Shown in pieces: positions 16,770-24,909 of a stretch of DNA of 64,000 nucleotides (positions within the stretch are counted from its first letter, which is position 1; every line of letters begins with the position of its first letter). Under the pieces are notes generated by a model. It searched no databases. It was not told the DNA's origin and saw nothing but the letters and a program-made list of their open reading frames with translations. The stretch covers positions 1 to 64,000 of the forward strand of contig JAUSAZ010000219.1 of NCBI GenBank assembly GCA_030652255.1, given 5' to 3'. A program made the translations under genes and the position numbers. Origin of the DNA: Myxococcales bacterium. GTDB taxonomy: Bacteria; Myxococcota_A; Polyangia; Polyangiales; Ga0077539.

Positions 16770-16790
16770 GGGGGGGGGAGGGCCGGGGGG
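16770..16790 (+). other. G-rich tract with quadruplex potential
   Basis: Runs of nine, three and six G (16770-16778, 16780-16782, 16785-16790) lie between two convergent stop codons. Split as G3 tracts, they can supply the four runs of a quadruplex. In RNA it would be on the transcript of the sigma-54 activator and might act in 3'-end formation. Confidence 0.4.
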
Positions 16791-16792
16791 CG

Positions 16793-17380
16793 CTACTCGC
16801 GCGGGGTGAAGTTGAAGCGCACCTCGGCGACGGCGCAGCCGCCCCGGGACGCGGGGTAGGTCAACCGCATCAGGGCGCTCTTCACGCAGTTGACCAGCGA
16901 GGTGCTGCTCATGCCCGTGGCGACGCGCACGCCGTCGAGGTGGCCGGTGCTGTTGACCTTGAGCTGCGCCGTGAGGGCGCCGCGGAGCGCGGGGTTGGCC
17001 CGCAGCTCGCGCTCGTAGCAGGACCGCAGCGCGCCGTAGTTGGCCTGCGCGGTGCGCTGCACGGCGGCGATGTCGACGGTGCCAGAGCACTCGTTGACAT
17101 ACCGGGTCACGTAACGGATGCGCGGCGCGGTGGACACGTCCGGCGGAGGGCCGGCGTCGGGCACCTCGGGGGGCAGCTCGATGACCGCGCCCACCGACGA
17201 ATTGGTGGCGATGGGCGGGCCAGCGTCGCGGACCACGGGCGTCGGGGGCGCGGGGGGCGGGGCCTCGGTGCGCGTGAGCGCGTAGATGCCGCCGCCGCCG
17301 CCGAGGAGCAGCAACAGTCCGATCGCGGCGTACTTCGCGTTGCCACCGCCAGCGGGCGGGGGCGTCAAGCTGTCATTCAC
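16793..17380 (-). CDS. AgmX/PglI-type C-terminal domain protein, TonB-like
   Basis: The 195-aa product has a short cytoplasmic tail, one membrane helix (about residues 17-36, Leu/Gly-rich), a Pro/Ala periplasmic linker (38-90) and a C-terminal domain of the AgmX/PglI type known from gliding-motility proteins of myxobacteria. That domain has the pattern ANYGALRSCYERELRANP, then LKVNSTGHLDGVRV, and a paired Cys (NCVKSAL and GGCAVAE). It resembles TonB C-termini and probably links the inner membrane to envelope machinery. GGAGGG lies upstream of the start. A promoter is seen at 17416-17445. Confidence 0.8.
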   Translation of the reverse strand: MNDSLTPPPAGGGNAKYAAIGLLLLLGGGGGIYALTRTEAPPPAPPTPVVRDAGPPIATNSSVGAVIELPPEVPDAGPPPDVSTAPRIRYVTRYVNECSGTVDIAAVQRTAQANYGALRSCYERELRANPALRGALTAQLKVNSTGHLDGVRVATGMSSTSLVNCVKSALMRLTYPASRGGCAVAEVRFNFTPRE

Positions 17381-17415
17381 GTCGAGAACCCTCCATGTCG
17401 ATGCGAGCCGTCGCG

Positions 17416-17445
17416 GTCATAGCACAGGGGCGGTGGGGCCTTCAC
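17416..17445 (-). promoter_or_regulatory. Probable promoter of the AgmX/PglI-type gene
   Basis: On the minus strand GTGAAG (17440-17445) and TATGAC (17416-17421) are 18 nt apart, with TG one base before the -10 hexamer. The -35 overlaps the stop codon of the upstream lipoprotein gene. The leader is about 30 nt and carries GGAGGG. Confidence 0.45.
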
Positions 17446-18626
17446 CGGGGCGCCTGCCAGGGGCGCACGCCGCGGAAGGTCACCAGCGTCACCGAGTCGG
17501 GGAAGACGCGGGCGCGGTAGCTGCCGAGGTGCACGACCTGGCCGGAGCTGTAGCCCACCGCGGAGACGCGGACGGCCCCGGGCTCGACGTCGAGGAGGGC
17601 GTAGGTGCCCAGCAGGGAGGTGCCGCGCTGCTCGCGGCTGAGGTCGGGGAGGGGGTTGGTGTCGTTCTCCGAGAAGTACACGACCGGGCCGTCCCACGCG
17701 CGCCGGGGCGAGCTCTCGACGGTGGCGTTGGCGAGCCGCACGTCGTCGCAGTCATGCACCTCGCCGGCGAGGGCGCCACGGCCCGCGGCGATGCCCGAGG
17801 TGAGCGTCGACGTGGCGGGAATGGCGGTCCAGTCGGAGTTGGAGATCACCCGCGGGAGGAAGCGCACCGAGCGGCCCGTGACGCCCGTGGGGGCAGGCAC
17901 CGCGTCGATCTCCCGGTTGAGGAGCACGAAGTTGTAGTCGTAGATGCGGTGCGACCAGAGGCCAGCCGCCTCGGCGTCCGCGGGGTCGCCCTCGGTGATC
18001 ACGAGCAGCTCGGTCTCGGTCGGGATGTTGGGCAGCACGTAGCCGCCGGTGCGACGGGTGAAGAGCACGCGGTCGCGCGACGGGCTGAACACGTCCTCCA
18101 TGCCTGACGCGGGGCTGGCGGTGTCGGTCACCGTGGTGCCGAGCATCTCGCCGGGGGTGCCGTCGTCGTTCACGCGGTGCACCGACACGCGGATGTGCTG
18201 CGAGTCGCCGCCGTTGCCGAACACCCGGACGTAGCCCCACATCGTGACCCGCTCGGAGGTGCCCGCGGTGGGGTAGCTGCCGGGCTGGAAGCACTGGAGG
18301 TTGGGCGCGCCGGGCGTGCCGCCGCGGCAGTACTCGCGGCGCTGGGTGTCGTCGCAGTTGGTGCGCTCGAGCGCGGCGCGGGCGGGCGAGGGCGTCACGC
18401 ACACCCCGCAGGTGTTGACCGCCGAGCCGCGGCACGGCGTGGTGGGCGCGCTGCGGCAGTACTCGTCACCAGGGAGACCCGGGGCGCCGCCCGCGTCGGT
18501 CGCGCCGCCGTCCGACGGGGGAGAGCCGGTGTCGGTGCTCGCGTCGGCGTTGGTCATCGTGGTCGACGAGCTGCCGCAGGCGCAGCCCAGGAGCAGGAAT
18601 CCGAGATGAACGAGCGAGCGCCGCAT
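17442..18626 (-). CDS. Cys-rich lipoprotein of myxobacterial type
   Basis: This 394-aa protein has a lipoprotein signal with lipobox LLGC (Cys15), then a Ser/Thr/Asp/Gly-rich tether (residues 18-48) typical of surface lipoproteins in myxobacteria. Residues 55-110 hold eight or more cysteines (DEYC, TTPC, NTCGVC, TNCDD, REYC, LQCF). The C-terminal 120 residues resemble a carboxypeptidase-regulatory-like beta domain (ALAGEVHDCDDVRLANATV, then YALLDVEPGAVRVSAVGY). GGAGG 5 nt upstream fixes the start. Function unknown; a surface or secreted role is likely. Confidence 0.65.
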   Translation of the reverse strand: MRRSLVHLGFLLLGCACGSSSTTMTNADASTDTGSPPSDGGATDAGGAPGLPGDEYCRSAPTTPCRGSAVNTCGVCVTPSPARAALERTNCDDTQRREYCRGGTPGAPNLQCFQPGSYPTAGTSERVTMWGYVRVFGNGGDSQHIRVSVHRVNDDGTPGEMLGTTVTDTASPASGMEDVFSPSRDRVLFTRRTGGYVLPNIPTETELLVITEGDPADAEAAGLWSHRIYDYNFVLLNREIDAVPAPTGVTGRSVRFLPRVISNSDWTAIPATSTLTSGIAAGRGALAGEVHDCDDVRLANATVESSPRRAWDGPVVYFSENDTNPLPDLSREQRGTSLLGTYALLDVEPGAVRVSAVGYSSGQVVHLGSYRARVFPDSVTLVTFRGVRPWQAPR

Positions 18627-18737
18627 GAAACCTCCGCTGCCTCGGTGCGAGGCCCGGCGGAACCTACCAGACACCTTCCCCGCCTGAACAGGTGGTGCAT
18701 GCGCCGCGGCAGTACGCGAGGCGTTCGCGCCGGAAGG

Positions 18738-18765
18738 TTGAGGCGGGTCGCGCCGGGGTGATAGC
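18738..18765 (+). promoter_or_regulatory. Probable promoter before the 18777 gene
   Basis: TTGAGG (18738-18743) and GATAGC (18760-18765) are 16 nt apart. The -10 lies 11 nt before ATG 18777, so the leader would be only a few bases. Confidence 0.45.
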
Positions 18766-18776
18766 GTCCCCAGCCT

Positions 18777-19040
18777 ATGCCGCTGATCGAAACCGAAGAG
18801 GCCGCGCGACGCCTGGCGCGCGCCATCGCGAGTGACGTCTCCCTCTACAACGAGGAGAAGATCACGAAGGGGTTCCAGAACGACGACCTCTTCGACGCCC
18901 TCAAGGACGAGATCGAGGAGGGCCGCCAGCTCTACAAGTCGCGCGTCTCGGCCGACCTCTACGAGCGCAACTTCTACGGCCGCGCGCTCGTCGACATCCT
19001 GGTGAAGTCCAAGCGGCACATCAAGTCGAAGGTCTGGTGA
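18777..19040 (+). CDS. Small acidic protein of unknown function
   Basis: The 87-aa product is helical and charged (NEEKITKGFQNDDLFDALKD in the middle, KSKRHIKSKVW at the end). It has no signal, membrane helix or cysteine. Its tidy codon use, own promoter and 4-nt GTGA overlap with the pseudouridine synthase gene that follows argue that it is real. I recall similar small proteins in related bacteria but cannot name a family. The coupling suggests a role with RNA modification or ribosomes, which is only inference. Confidence 0.75.
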   Translation: MPLIETEEAARRLARAIASDVSLYNEEKITKGFQNDDLFDALKDEIEEGRQLYKSRVSADLYERNFYGRALVDILVKSKRHIKSKVW

Positions 19041-20023
19041 CCCGCGCTCCCCGCGTCGTCGTCATCCCACCGGAGGACGCGGGCGAGCGCCTGGACAAGG
19101 TCCTCGCGCGGCTGCTCGCGGGGGACAACGTCTCGCGCTCCGCGATCACCCAGTGCTTCGCCGCGGGGCGCGTCACCAGCGCGTCCCACGCCCTCAAGCC
19201 CAGCGAGCGCGCCCGCGCGGGCCTCACGGTGACGGTCGACGTCCCGCCGCCCGCGCCCATGGTCGCCGTCGCCGAGGACATCCCCCTCACCATCGTCTTC
19301 GAGGACGAGCACCTGCTCATCATCGACAAGCCCCCGGGCATGGTGGTGCACCCCTCGCGCGGCCACGCGGGCGGCACCCTCGTCAACGCCGTGCTCCACC
19401 ACGCCGACGTCGACGAGGACGGCGATCCCCTCCGCCCTGGCATCGTGCACCGCATCGACCGCGACACCTCCGGGCTGCTCGTCGTCGCGCGCTCGACCGC
19501 CGCGCGCGATGGCCTGGTCGCCCGCTTCAAGGCCCACGACATCGAGCGGAGCTACGTCGCCCTCGTGGAGGGGGTAGCCCCGGCGGAGGTCACCTACGAC
19601 ACCTGGCACGGGCGACACCCGACCGACCGGCTGCGCTTCACCTCCCGCGGGACGGGCGGCAAGCGGGCGATCACCCACGTGGAGCGCGTCGAGTCCTTCG
19701 GGGGCGGCGTGGCCTCGATGGTGCGGTGCCGCCTGGAGACCGGGCGCACCCATCAGATCAGGGTGCATCTCACCGAGGCCGGTCACCCCCTCCTCGGGGA
19801 CGTGCTCTACGGCCGAACCGTGAAGGACCCGGCGGCGCGCGCCATCGCCGCCGCGCTCGGGCGCCAGGCGCTCCACGCCGAGGTGCTGGGCTTCACCCAC
19901 CCGGTCAGCGGCGAGGCCCTGCGCTTCAGCGCCCCACCGCCGGCGGACTTCGCGGCCGCCCTCGACGCCCTCCGGGCGCTCCCGCTCCCCGCCGTGGCGA
20001 CCCCTGGCAAGCGCGCTCGCTGA
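19037..20023 (+). CDS. rluD: RluD-type 23S rRNA pseudouridine synthase
   Basis: This enzyme isomerises uridines in large-subunit rRNA. The 328-aa product has an N-terminal S4 RNA-binding domain (residues 10-75) and the RluA/RluD catalytic domain with the signature HRIDRDTSG carrying the catalytic Asp. The later [11 protein letters not shown] motif is also typical. The GTG start at 19037 overlaps the upstream stop by 4 nt, so translation is coupled. RluD (helix 69 sites) is the best guess among RluA-family members because an S4 domain is present, but the exact target is not shown. Confidence 0.88.
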   Translation: MTRAPRVVVIPPEDAGERLDKVLARLLAGDNVSRSAITQCFAAGRVTSASHALKPSERARAGLTVTVDVPPPAPMVAVAEDIPLTIVFEDEHLLIIDKPPGMVVHPSRGHAGGTLVNAVLHHADVDEDGDPLRPGIVHRIDRDTSGLLVVARSTAARDGLVARFKAHDIERSYVALVEGVAPAEVTYDTWHGRHPTDRLRFTSRGTGGKRAITHVERVESFGGGVASMVRCRLETGRTHQIRVHLTEAGHPLLGDVLYGRTVKDPAARAIAAALGRQALHAEVLGFTHPVSGEALRFSAPPPADFAAALDALRALPLPAVATPGKRAR

Positions 20024-20044
20024 GCGCCGCAGAGGGGGGGCGCT

Positions 20045-20701
20045 TCAGGTGTCGAGCATCTTCCGGAGGCGCCTGGCGTCGGCGTACATGTCCACGTTGC
20101 AGAGGGCGACGAGCATCTCGTCGCAGCGCGACACGCGGATGGTCGCAGCGGCGGCCTCGAGGGCCGGGTCTTCGTAGCGCGACTTGAAGCCCGCCGGGCC
20201 GGGGAGGCGGAAGCAGCCGAGCGCTCCGCGGGCGATGGGCGGATGCCGCAGGGGGTCTCGCGCCACGACTACCGCGAGGTCTTTGACCGTCGCTTCGGCG
20301 TCGCGCAGCTCCCAGCTCGCCGGGGCCTCCCAGACCAGCGGGGGGAGGCGATCGGTGGGGAGGCCCTCGAAGAAGGCCCGCACCGCCGAGCGGTGCACCT
20401 TGCTCGCGGTCATCTCGGGCGCCGAGGTCACGATGATCGCCCGGGCGTCGAGGTCGCGCACCACCGGGAGGAAGGCCTCCCACGCCGCCTGCCCCGCCGC
20501 GGAGGGCTTGAAGCCCTCGGCCGACACCTCCTTCGGGGCCAGCGCCGTGAAGAGGAACCCGTCGGGCGCCTCGCGGCGCCATCGCCGCACCAGCGCGGGC
20601 CCGGGCACCCCCAGCAGCGTGTCGGCCACCTCTACGGAGAGGAACTCCTTCAGGTAGCGCGTTGCAGGCACCGGGAATCCCGAACATCCGAGGTGGATCA
20701 T
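20045..20701 (-). CDS. DUF72 / YecE-like TIM-barrel protein
   Basis: The 218-aa product starts with MIHLGCSGFPVPATRYLKEF, the typical N-terminus of DUF72 proteins (IGTSGW-type). Later strands such as DGFLFTALAPKEVSAEG and the C-terminal NVDMYADARRLRKM also fit. The family forms a TIM barrel whose reaction is unknown. This copy is slightly shorter than the usual 240-290 aa. The start ATG 20701 is followed on the other strand by a divergent OmpA gene 55 bp away. The convergent gap with rluD is 21 bp. Confidence 0.8.
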   Translation of the reverse strand: MIHLGCSGFPVPATRYLKEFLSVEVADTLLGVPGPALVRRWRREAPDGFLFTALAPKEVSAEGFKPSAAGQAAWEAFLPVVRDLDARAIIVTSAPEMTASKVHRSAVRAFFEGLPTDRLPPLVWEAPASWELRDAEATVKDLAVVVARDPLRHPPIARGALGCFRLPGPAGFKSRYEDPALEAAAATIRVSRCDEMLVALCNVDMYADARRLRKMLDT

Positions 20702-20755
20702 CGCGGCCGGACTATAGGCCCTTTCTCGCCCGCTGCGGTGGATCTCTCCGGTATC

Positions 20756-22492
20756 GTGCGCTTCGTGGTCCGGTGGCGTTGGAGATCCGCGGCGTGGGCG
20801 ATCGCGGCGGTGGGGCTCGCGAGCGCCCCGGCCCGCGCGCAGAGTCCCCTTCCCGGGGCCTTCGAGCTGCGGATGCTCCAGACCTCCACCTCGCCGCGCA
20901 GCCTCATCGTCACCGACCTGCCCACCATCACAGGGCACCTGACCTTCTCCGCGAGCCTCTTCGCGAGCTTCGCCGGCGGCACGCTCTTCGAGGCCCTTCC
21001 TCCGGGCGTCGCAGCGGTGAGGGTGACCGACGCCCTGCGCGCCGAGGCGCAGCTCTCCCTCGGCCTCTTCGAGCGCTTCGAGCTCGGCCTCGCCATGCCG
21101 GTGGTGCTGCAGTCCGCGCCCGAGGCCCTCGACGGCGGGAGGGTGCTGCGCCCGGACAACCCGCGGCGTGATCTCTCGCCGGGGGACCTCCGGGTCACCG
21201 CGAAGGTGCCGCTGCTCCGAGGGGCGACGGGCCTGGCGCTCCGGGTGGCGGTCTCGCTCCCGACCGGGGACGACCGGCGCTTCGCGGGCTCGCCGTCGTG
21301 GACCCTCACCCCGGCGGTGGTCGTCGGGCGCACCGCGGGGCGCTGGACCTTCGCGGGGCAGCTCGGGATGACCCTCCGCGAGCGCAACGCCCTCGCCGCG
21401 GTCGAGGTCAACGACGAGGTGCTGCTCACCGCGGGCGTCGGCTACGCGGTGCACCCGCGCGTCGACCTGCTGCTCGACTCGGCGCTGCGGGTGACGGTCA
21501 ACCCGTCGAGCGGGCGCGACCCGCAGGCGCCCTTCGGCGCGTGGATCGGCGCGGCGTGGCGGCCCGCGGCGTGGCTGGCGCTCTCGGCCACCGCGGGGGC
21601 GGGGATCACCGCGGACGTGGGGACGGCGCGTCAGGAGGTGATGCTCGGCGCGCGCTTCACCGCCCAGCGGGCCAACCCCTGCACGCACGGACCAGAGGAC
21701 TACGACGGCTTCGAGGACCGGGACTTCTGCGCCGACCCGGACAACGACCGCGACGGCATCCCCGACGTGCGCGACCGCTGCCCCAACGACGCGGAGGACC
21801 GCGACGGCGTGCTCGACGACGACGGCTGCGCCGACCCCGACAACGACGGCGACGGCGTGCTCGACGACGCCGACCGATGCCCGCTCGAGCCCGAGGACCA
21901 GGACCGCTTCCAGAACGAGGACGGCTGCCCGGAGCCGGACAACGACCGCGACGAGGTGCTCGACGTCCGCGACGCGTGCCCCGACGAGCCCGAGGACCGC
22001 GACGGCTACCAGGACGAGGACGGCTGCCCGGAGCCGGGCCCCGAAGCCGTCGTGGTGACCCGCACCGACAGCCGGCTGCTCATCAACCAGCGCATCTTCT
22101 TCGACTTCGACAGCGACACCATCCGCAACGTGTCGTTTCCCGTCCTCGACGAGGTGGCGAATACCATCCGACGTAATCCCGACATCCTGCGGATGCGCGT
22201 CGAGGGCTACACCGACGACCGCGGCACCCCGGAGTACAACCTCGACCTCTCGTACCGCCGGGCCCGCTCGGTGGTGGACTACCTCGTGGCCCGCGGCGTA
22301 GACCGCGCGCGCCTCGACTTCGCCGGCTACGGCCGCGAGCACAGCGTCGCCGACAACGGCACGCCCGACGGCCAGTCGCTCAACCGCCGGGTGGAGTTCA
22401 CCATCATCGGACAGTCGACCGCGGCGCCGGTCGCCGCGCCGCCCGAGGCTCCCGCCCCCCGGGCGCCTCGGCGGGGCCGGCATCGGCGCTGA
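20756..22492 (+). CDS. OmpA-family protein with thrombospondin type 3 repeats
   Basis: This outer-membrane protein (about 578 aa) has a signal peptide ending near APARAQ, an N-terminal beta-barrel-like domain (to about residue 310), four to five Asp-rich thrombospondin-3 repeats that should bind calcium, and a C-terminal OmpA peptidoglycan-binding domain (FFDFDSDTIR at its start, NLDLSYRRARSVVDYL, NRRVEFTI at its end). It would tether the outer membrane to the wall. The start is uncertain: GTG 20738, 20756 and 20765 are all in frame. I chose 20756 for a GGAT 12 nt upstream. A TATAGG hexamer at 20713-20718 may be the -10. Confidence 0.88.
   Translation: MRFVVRWRWRSAAWAIAAVGLASAPARAQSPLPGAFELRMLQTSTSPRSLIVTDLPTITGHLTFSASLFASFAGGTLFEALPPGVAAVRVTDALRAEAQLSLGLFERFELGLAMPVVLQSAPEALDGGRVLRPDNPRRDLSPGDLRVTAKVPLLRGATGLALRVAVSLPTGDDRRFAGSPSWTLTPAVVVGRTAGRWTFAGQLGMTLRERNALAAVEVNDEVLLTAGVGYAVHPRVDLLLDSALRVTVNPSSGRDPQAPFGAWIGAAWRPAAWLALSATAGAGITADVGTARQEVMLGARFTAQRANPCTHGPEDYDGFEDRDFCADPDNDRDGIPDVRDRCPNDAEDRDGVLDDDGCADPDNDGDGVLDDADRCPLEPEDQDRFQNEDGCPEPDNDRDEVLDVRDACPDEPEDRDGYQDEDGCPEPGPEAVVVTRTDSRLLINQRIFFDFDSDTIRNVSFPVLDEVANTIRRNPDILRMRVEGYTDDRGTPEYNLDLSYRRARSVVDYLVARGVDRARLDFAGYGREHSVADNGTPDGQSLNRRVEFTIIGQSTAAPVAAPPEAPAPRAPRRGRHRR
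21700..22040 (+). repeat. Tandem thrombospondin-3 repeat coding region
   Basis: Units of about 23-39 residues repeat the pattern DxDxDGxxDxxDxCP followed by EDxDGxxDxDGC. The DNA is rich in GAC codons and locally near-identical, so slippage or recombination could change the repeat number. The repeats link the barrel to the OmpA domain. Confidence 0.8.
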
Positions 22493-22579
22493 GCCACACC
22501 TCCCCCCGACGGCGGTGACGCTCTTGGCCTCCCCGCCCCTCTACCCAATCACCCACCACCCGACCCAGAGAACATCGCG

Positions 22580-23233
22580 ATGAGGATCGAGCTCGACCCC
22601 AGACACCCGGAGCCGCGGAAGCTCGCCCGCGCCGTGCAGTCGCTCCGCAGCGGCGAGTGCATCGCCTACCCCACCGACACCGTCTACGGCCTCGGCTGCG
22701 CCATGTCCCAGAAGCGCGCGGTCGACGCGCTCTACGAGATGAAGCGGATGCGCCGCGAGCAGCCCCTCGCGCTGGTGGTGCCCGACCTCTCGGGCATCTC
22801 GCGCTTCGCCGTGATGCAGGACCCCCACTACCGCTTCATCAAGCACCTCGTGCCGGGGCCGTACGTGTTCATCCTGGAGGCGACGCGGGAGGTGCCGAAG
22901 ATCCTGATGATGAAGCGCAAGACCATCGGCATCCGGGTGCCCGACCACCCCGTGCCGATCGAGCTCGCGCGGGAGCTCGGCGAGCCGCTCATCTCCACGA
23001 CGGCGTCGCACGAGGCCGAGGGCGAGGATCCCATCCAGGACCCGGACATCATCGACGAGCGCTTCCCGCGGCTCTCGATGGTGCTCGACGCCGGCTTCGG
23101 GGACGTCCACACGAGCACGGTGATCGACCTCACGGCCGCCGAGCCGCGGCTCGTGCGCGCCGGCGCGGGCATGGAGCTCCTGGAGAAGAAGTACGGGATG
23201 CGCTCTCCCACCGGCTCCCTGGACGAGGACTGA
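22580..23233 (+). CDS. Sua5/YciO/YrdC-family protein
   Basis: The 217-aa product has the YrdC-like fold motifs CIAYPTDTVYGLGC (residues 30-43) and KRMRREQPLALVV, and a later RVPDHPVP segment. The family makes threonylcarbamoyl-AMP for the t6A modification at position 37 of ANN-decoding tRNAs. This copy is closest to the YciO branch in length and N-terminus, and YciO's in vivo role is less clear than that of TsaC. The gene is followed after 1 nt by the Asp-repeat protein. I give no symbol because YciO and TsaC cannot be told apart safely by eye. Confidence 0.85.
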   Translation: MRIELDPRHPEPRKLARAVQSLRSGECIAYPTDTVYGLGCAMSQKRAVDALYEMKRMRREQPLALVVPDLSGISRFAVMQDPHYRFIKHLVPGPYVFILEATREVPKILMMKRKTIGIRVPDHPVPIELARELGEPLISTTASHEAEGEDPIQDPDIIDERFPRLSMVLDAGFGDVHTSTVIDLTAAEPRLVRAGAGMELLEKKYGMRSPTGSLDED

Positions 23234-23234
23234 C

Positions 23235-24149
23235 ATGGCGAAGCGAGCGCAGCAGGCGGTCGTGGCGGCGCTCGCGCTCGGCCTCGCGGGGGCCGCGGGG
23301 ACGGCGTCGGGGTGGTGGCTTCGCGGCCGGCGGGCGCGCCCCGTGCCAGTGGCGGTGGCGGGGGTCACGGCGGAGGATCGCGACCACGACGGGCGCCCGG
23401 ACCACTGGGTGGAGCGCGACGCCCACGGGGCCATCACCCTGCTTCGCGAGGACCGCAACCGCGACGGCCGCGCCGACCGGATGAGCGTGTACGTGGGGGG
23501 CCGGCCCAACCGGGTCGACTACGACGCCGACTTCGACGGACACTTCGACCACACCGACGACCTCGGCGCCGACGGCCGGGTGCTCTTCACCCGCACCGAC
23601 GCCGACTGGAACACCGTGCCCGAGCGCTGGGTGCAGTTCAACGCGCAGGGGCGCGAGACCGGCGAGTGGGTGGACCCCGACCAGGACACCATCCCCGATC
23701 GGTACCGGGCCTTCGACGCCCGCGGGAGGGTGACCGAGGAGGGCGTCGACTCCAACGGCGACGGGCTCTACGAGATCAACCGGATCTTCAACCCGCGCTG
23801 GCCCGCGGACGCCCACCCGGTGCGCATCGAGCGCGACGCCGACCGCGACGGGGTCTATGAGCGCCGCGAGACGTACACCCGCGACGGCCGCCCCAAGGCC
23901 GTGCAGATCGACACCGACGGCGACGGCACGCGCGACCGCATGACCCTCTTCGGACCGACGGGGCAGGTCATCAAGGACGGCTCGGACGTCGACGGCGACG
24001 GGTACTTCGAGCTCTGGCGCTATCCGCAGCCCGACGGCACCGTGCGCGTCGCCCACGACGAGGACGGCGACCAGGACACCGACTACTGGGAGCGCCCGGG
24101 GCCTCCCCCCGGGTGGTGCGCGCTGCGGTGCGTGACGCGGGGGCCCTGA
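23235..24149 (+). CDS. Membrane-anchored Asp-rich repeat protein
   Basis: This 304-aa protein has an N-terminal hydrophobic anchor (residues 6-28) and then about nine repeats of the type DRDHDGRPDHWVERD or DSNGDGLYEINR. Each carries a DxDxDG calcium-binding loop like EF-hand or dockerin loops, spaced about 25-35 residues. It should sit in the periplasm attached to the inner membrane or be a secreted calcium-binding repeat. The ATG at 23235 lies directly after the upstream stop, so the two genes are probably cotranscribed. Function unknown. Confidence 0.75.
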   Translation: MAKRAQQAVVAALALGLAGAAGTASGWWLRGRRARPVPVAVAGVTAEDRDHDGRPDHWVERDAHGAITLLREDRNRDGRADRMSVYVGGRPNRVDYDADFDGHFDHTDDLGADGRVLFTRTDADWNTVPERWVQFNAQGRETGEWVDPDQDTIPDRYRAFDARGRVTEEGVDSNGDGLYEINRIFNPRWPADAHPVRIERDADRDGVYERRETYTRDGRPKAVQIDTDGDGTRDRMTLFGPTGQVIKDGSDVDGDGYFELWRYPQPDGTVRVAHDEDGDQDTDYWERPGPPPGWCALRCVTRGP

Positions 24150-24168
24150 CGGTGGCAACGTGCTCGCG

Positions 24169-24909
24169 ATGAGCCCCGAGCAGGTCGCGCGCACCCTGGC
24201 GATGTTCGACGCCTTCCTGGTGTACGCCCGGGGTGCGCCCGGCCCCGTGGCGTCGGCGCACCCCTCGCTGACGGATGTGTCCACCGCGGTGACGGCGGTG
24301 CGGGGCGGGAGCCCGGCGCCCGGCGTTGCGGACGATCCGGTCTCCGACGGCGACGTGACCCGCGTGACCGCGATGCCCGTCCCGCCGGACGCGCACCCGC
24401 CCATCGGGGCGCAGAGCGTCGAGGAGCCGACGCACGAGCGCCCGGACATCATGCGGGCGCTCGCCAAGAGCGACGCCGCGCAGCCCGACACGGACGTCAG
24501 CATCGCGCTCCCGAAGCCGCCCGCCGCCGACCCGCGCGTCGAGCAGGCCTCGATCATCATCGAGGACGACTCGCTCACCGAGCCCGAGTTTCGCCGCGAG
24601 GACGTGCTGCGTGCCATGGCCGAGCACGCGCGCCCGCGGGTCGACGAGGTCCCCGCGCCGGTCGTCGCCCCGCCGCCGGTGGTGCGCGTGGCCCCGCCGC
24701 CGCCGCCAACTCCGCCGCCGCCCGCCCCGGGCGTATCGGTGGAGGAGTTCGCGCTCGAGATGCAGGTGCTGGTGAAGTACGGCCACGCGGCGCAGGCGGT
24801 GGCGGAGATCGATCGCTGGGTGCGCGCACGGCCCGAGGACACCAACACCCTCGCGCCGGTGGCGCTGTCGGTCAGCCGCGCGGCATCGCGAGCCGCTCGG
24901 CGGGGATGA
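24169..24909 (+). CDS. Pro-rich protein of unknown function
   Basis: The 246-aa product starts [20 protein letters not shown]. The middle (residues 25-190) is low-complexity Pro/Ala/Val/Asp. A short helical pair at about 195-232 ([19 protein letters not shown], then [15 protein letters not shown]) looks like one TPR-type hairpin. GTG 24160 is an alternative start. The 3' end overlaps the 3' end of purF on the other strand by 38 bp, and the last residues (Arg/Ala/Ser) are translated antisense to purF. The true function is not recognisable. Confidence 0.55.
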   Translation: MSPEQVARTLAMFDAFLVYARGAPGPVASAHPSLTDVSTAVTAVRGGSPAPGVADDPVSDGDVTRVTAMPVPPDAHPPIGAQSVEEPTHERPDIMRALAKSDAAQPDTDVSIALPKPPAADPRVEQASIIIEDDSLTEPEFRREDVLRAMAEHARPRVDEVPAPVVAPPPVVRVAPPPPPTPPPPAPGVSVEEFALEMQVLVKYGHAAQAVAEIDRWVRARPEDTNTLAPVALSVSRAASRAARRG

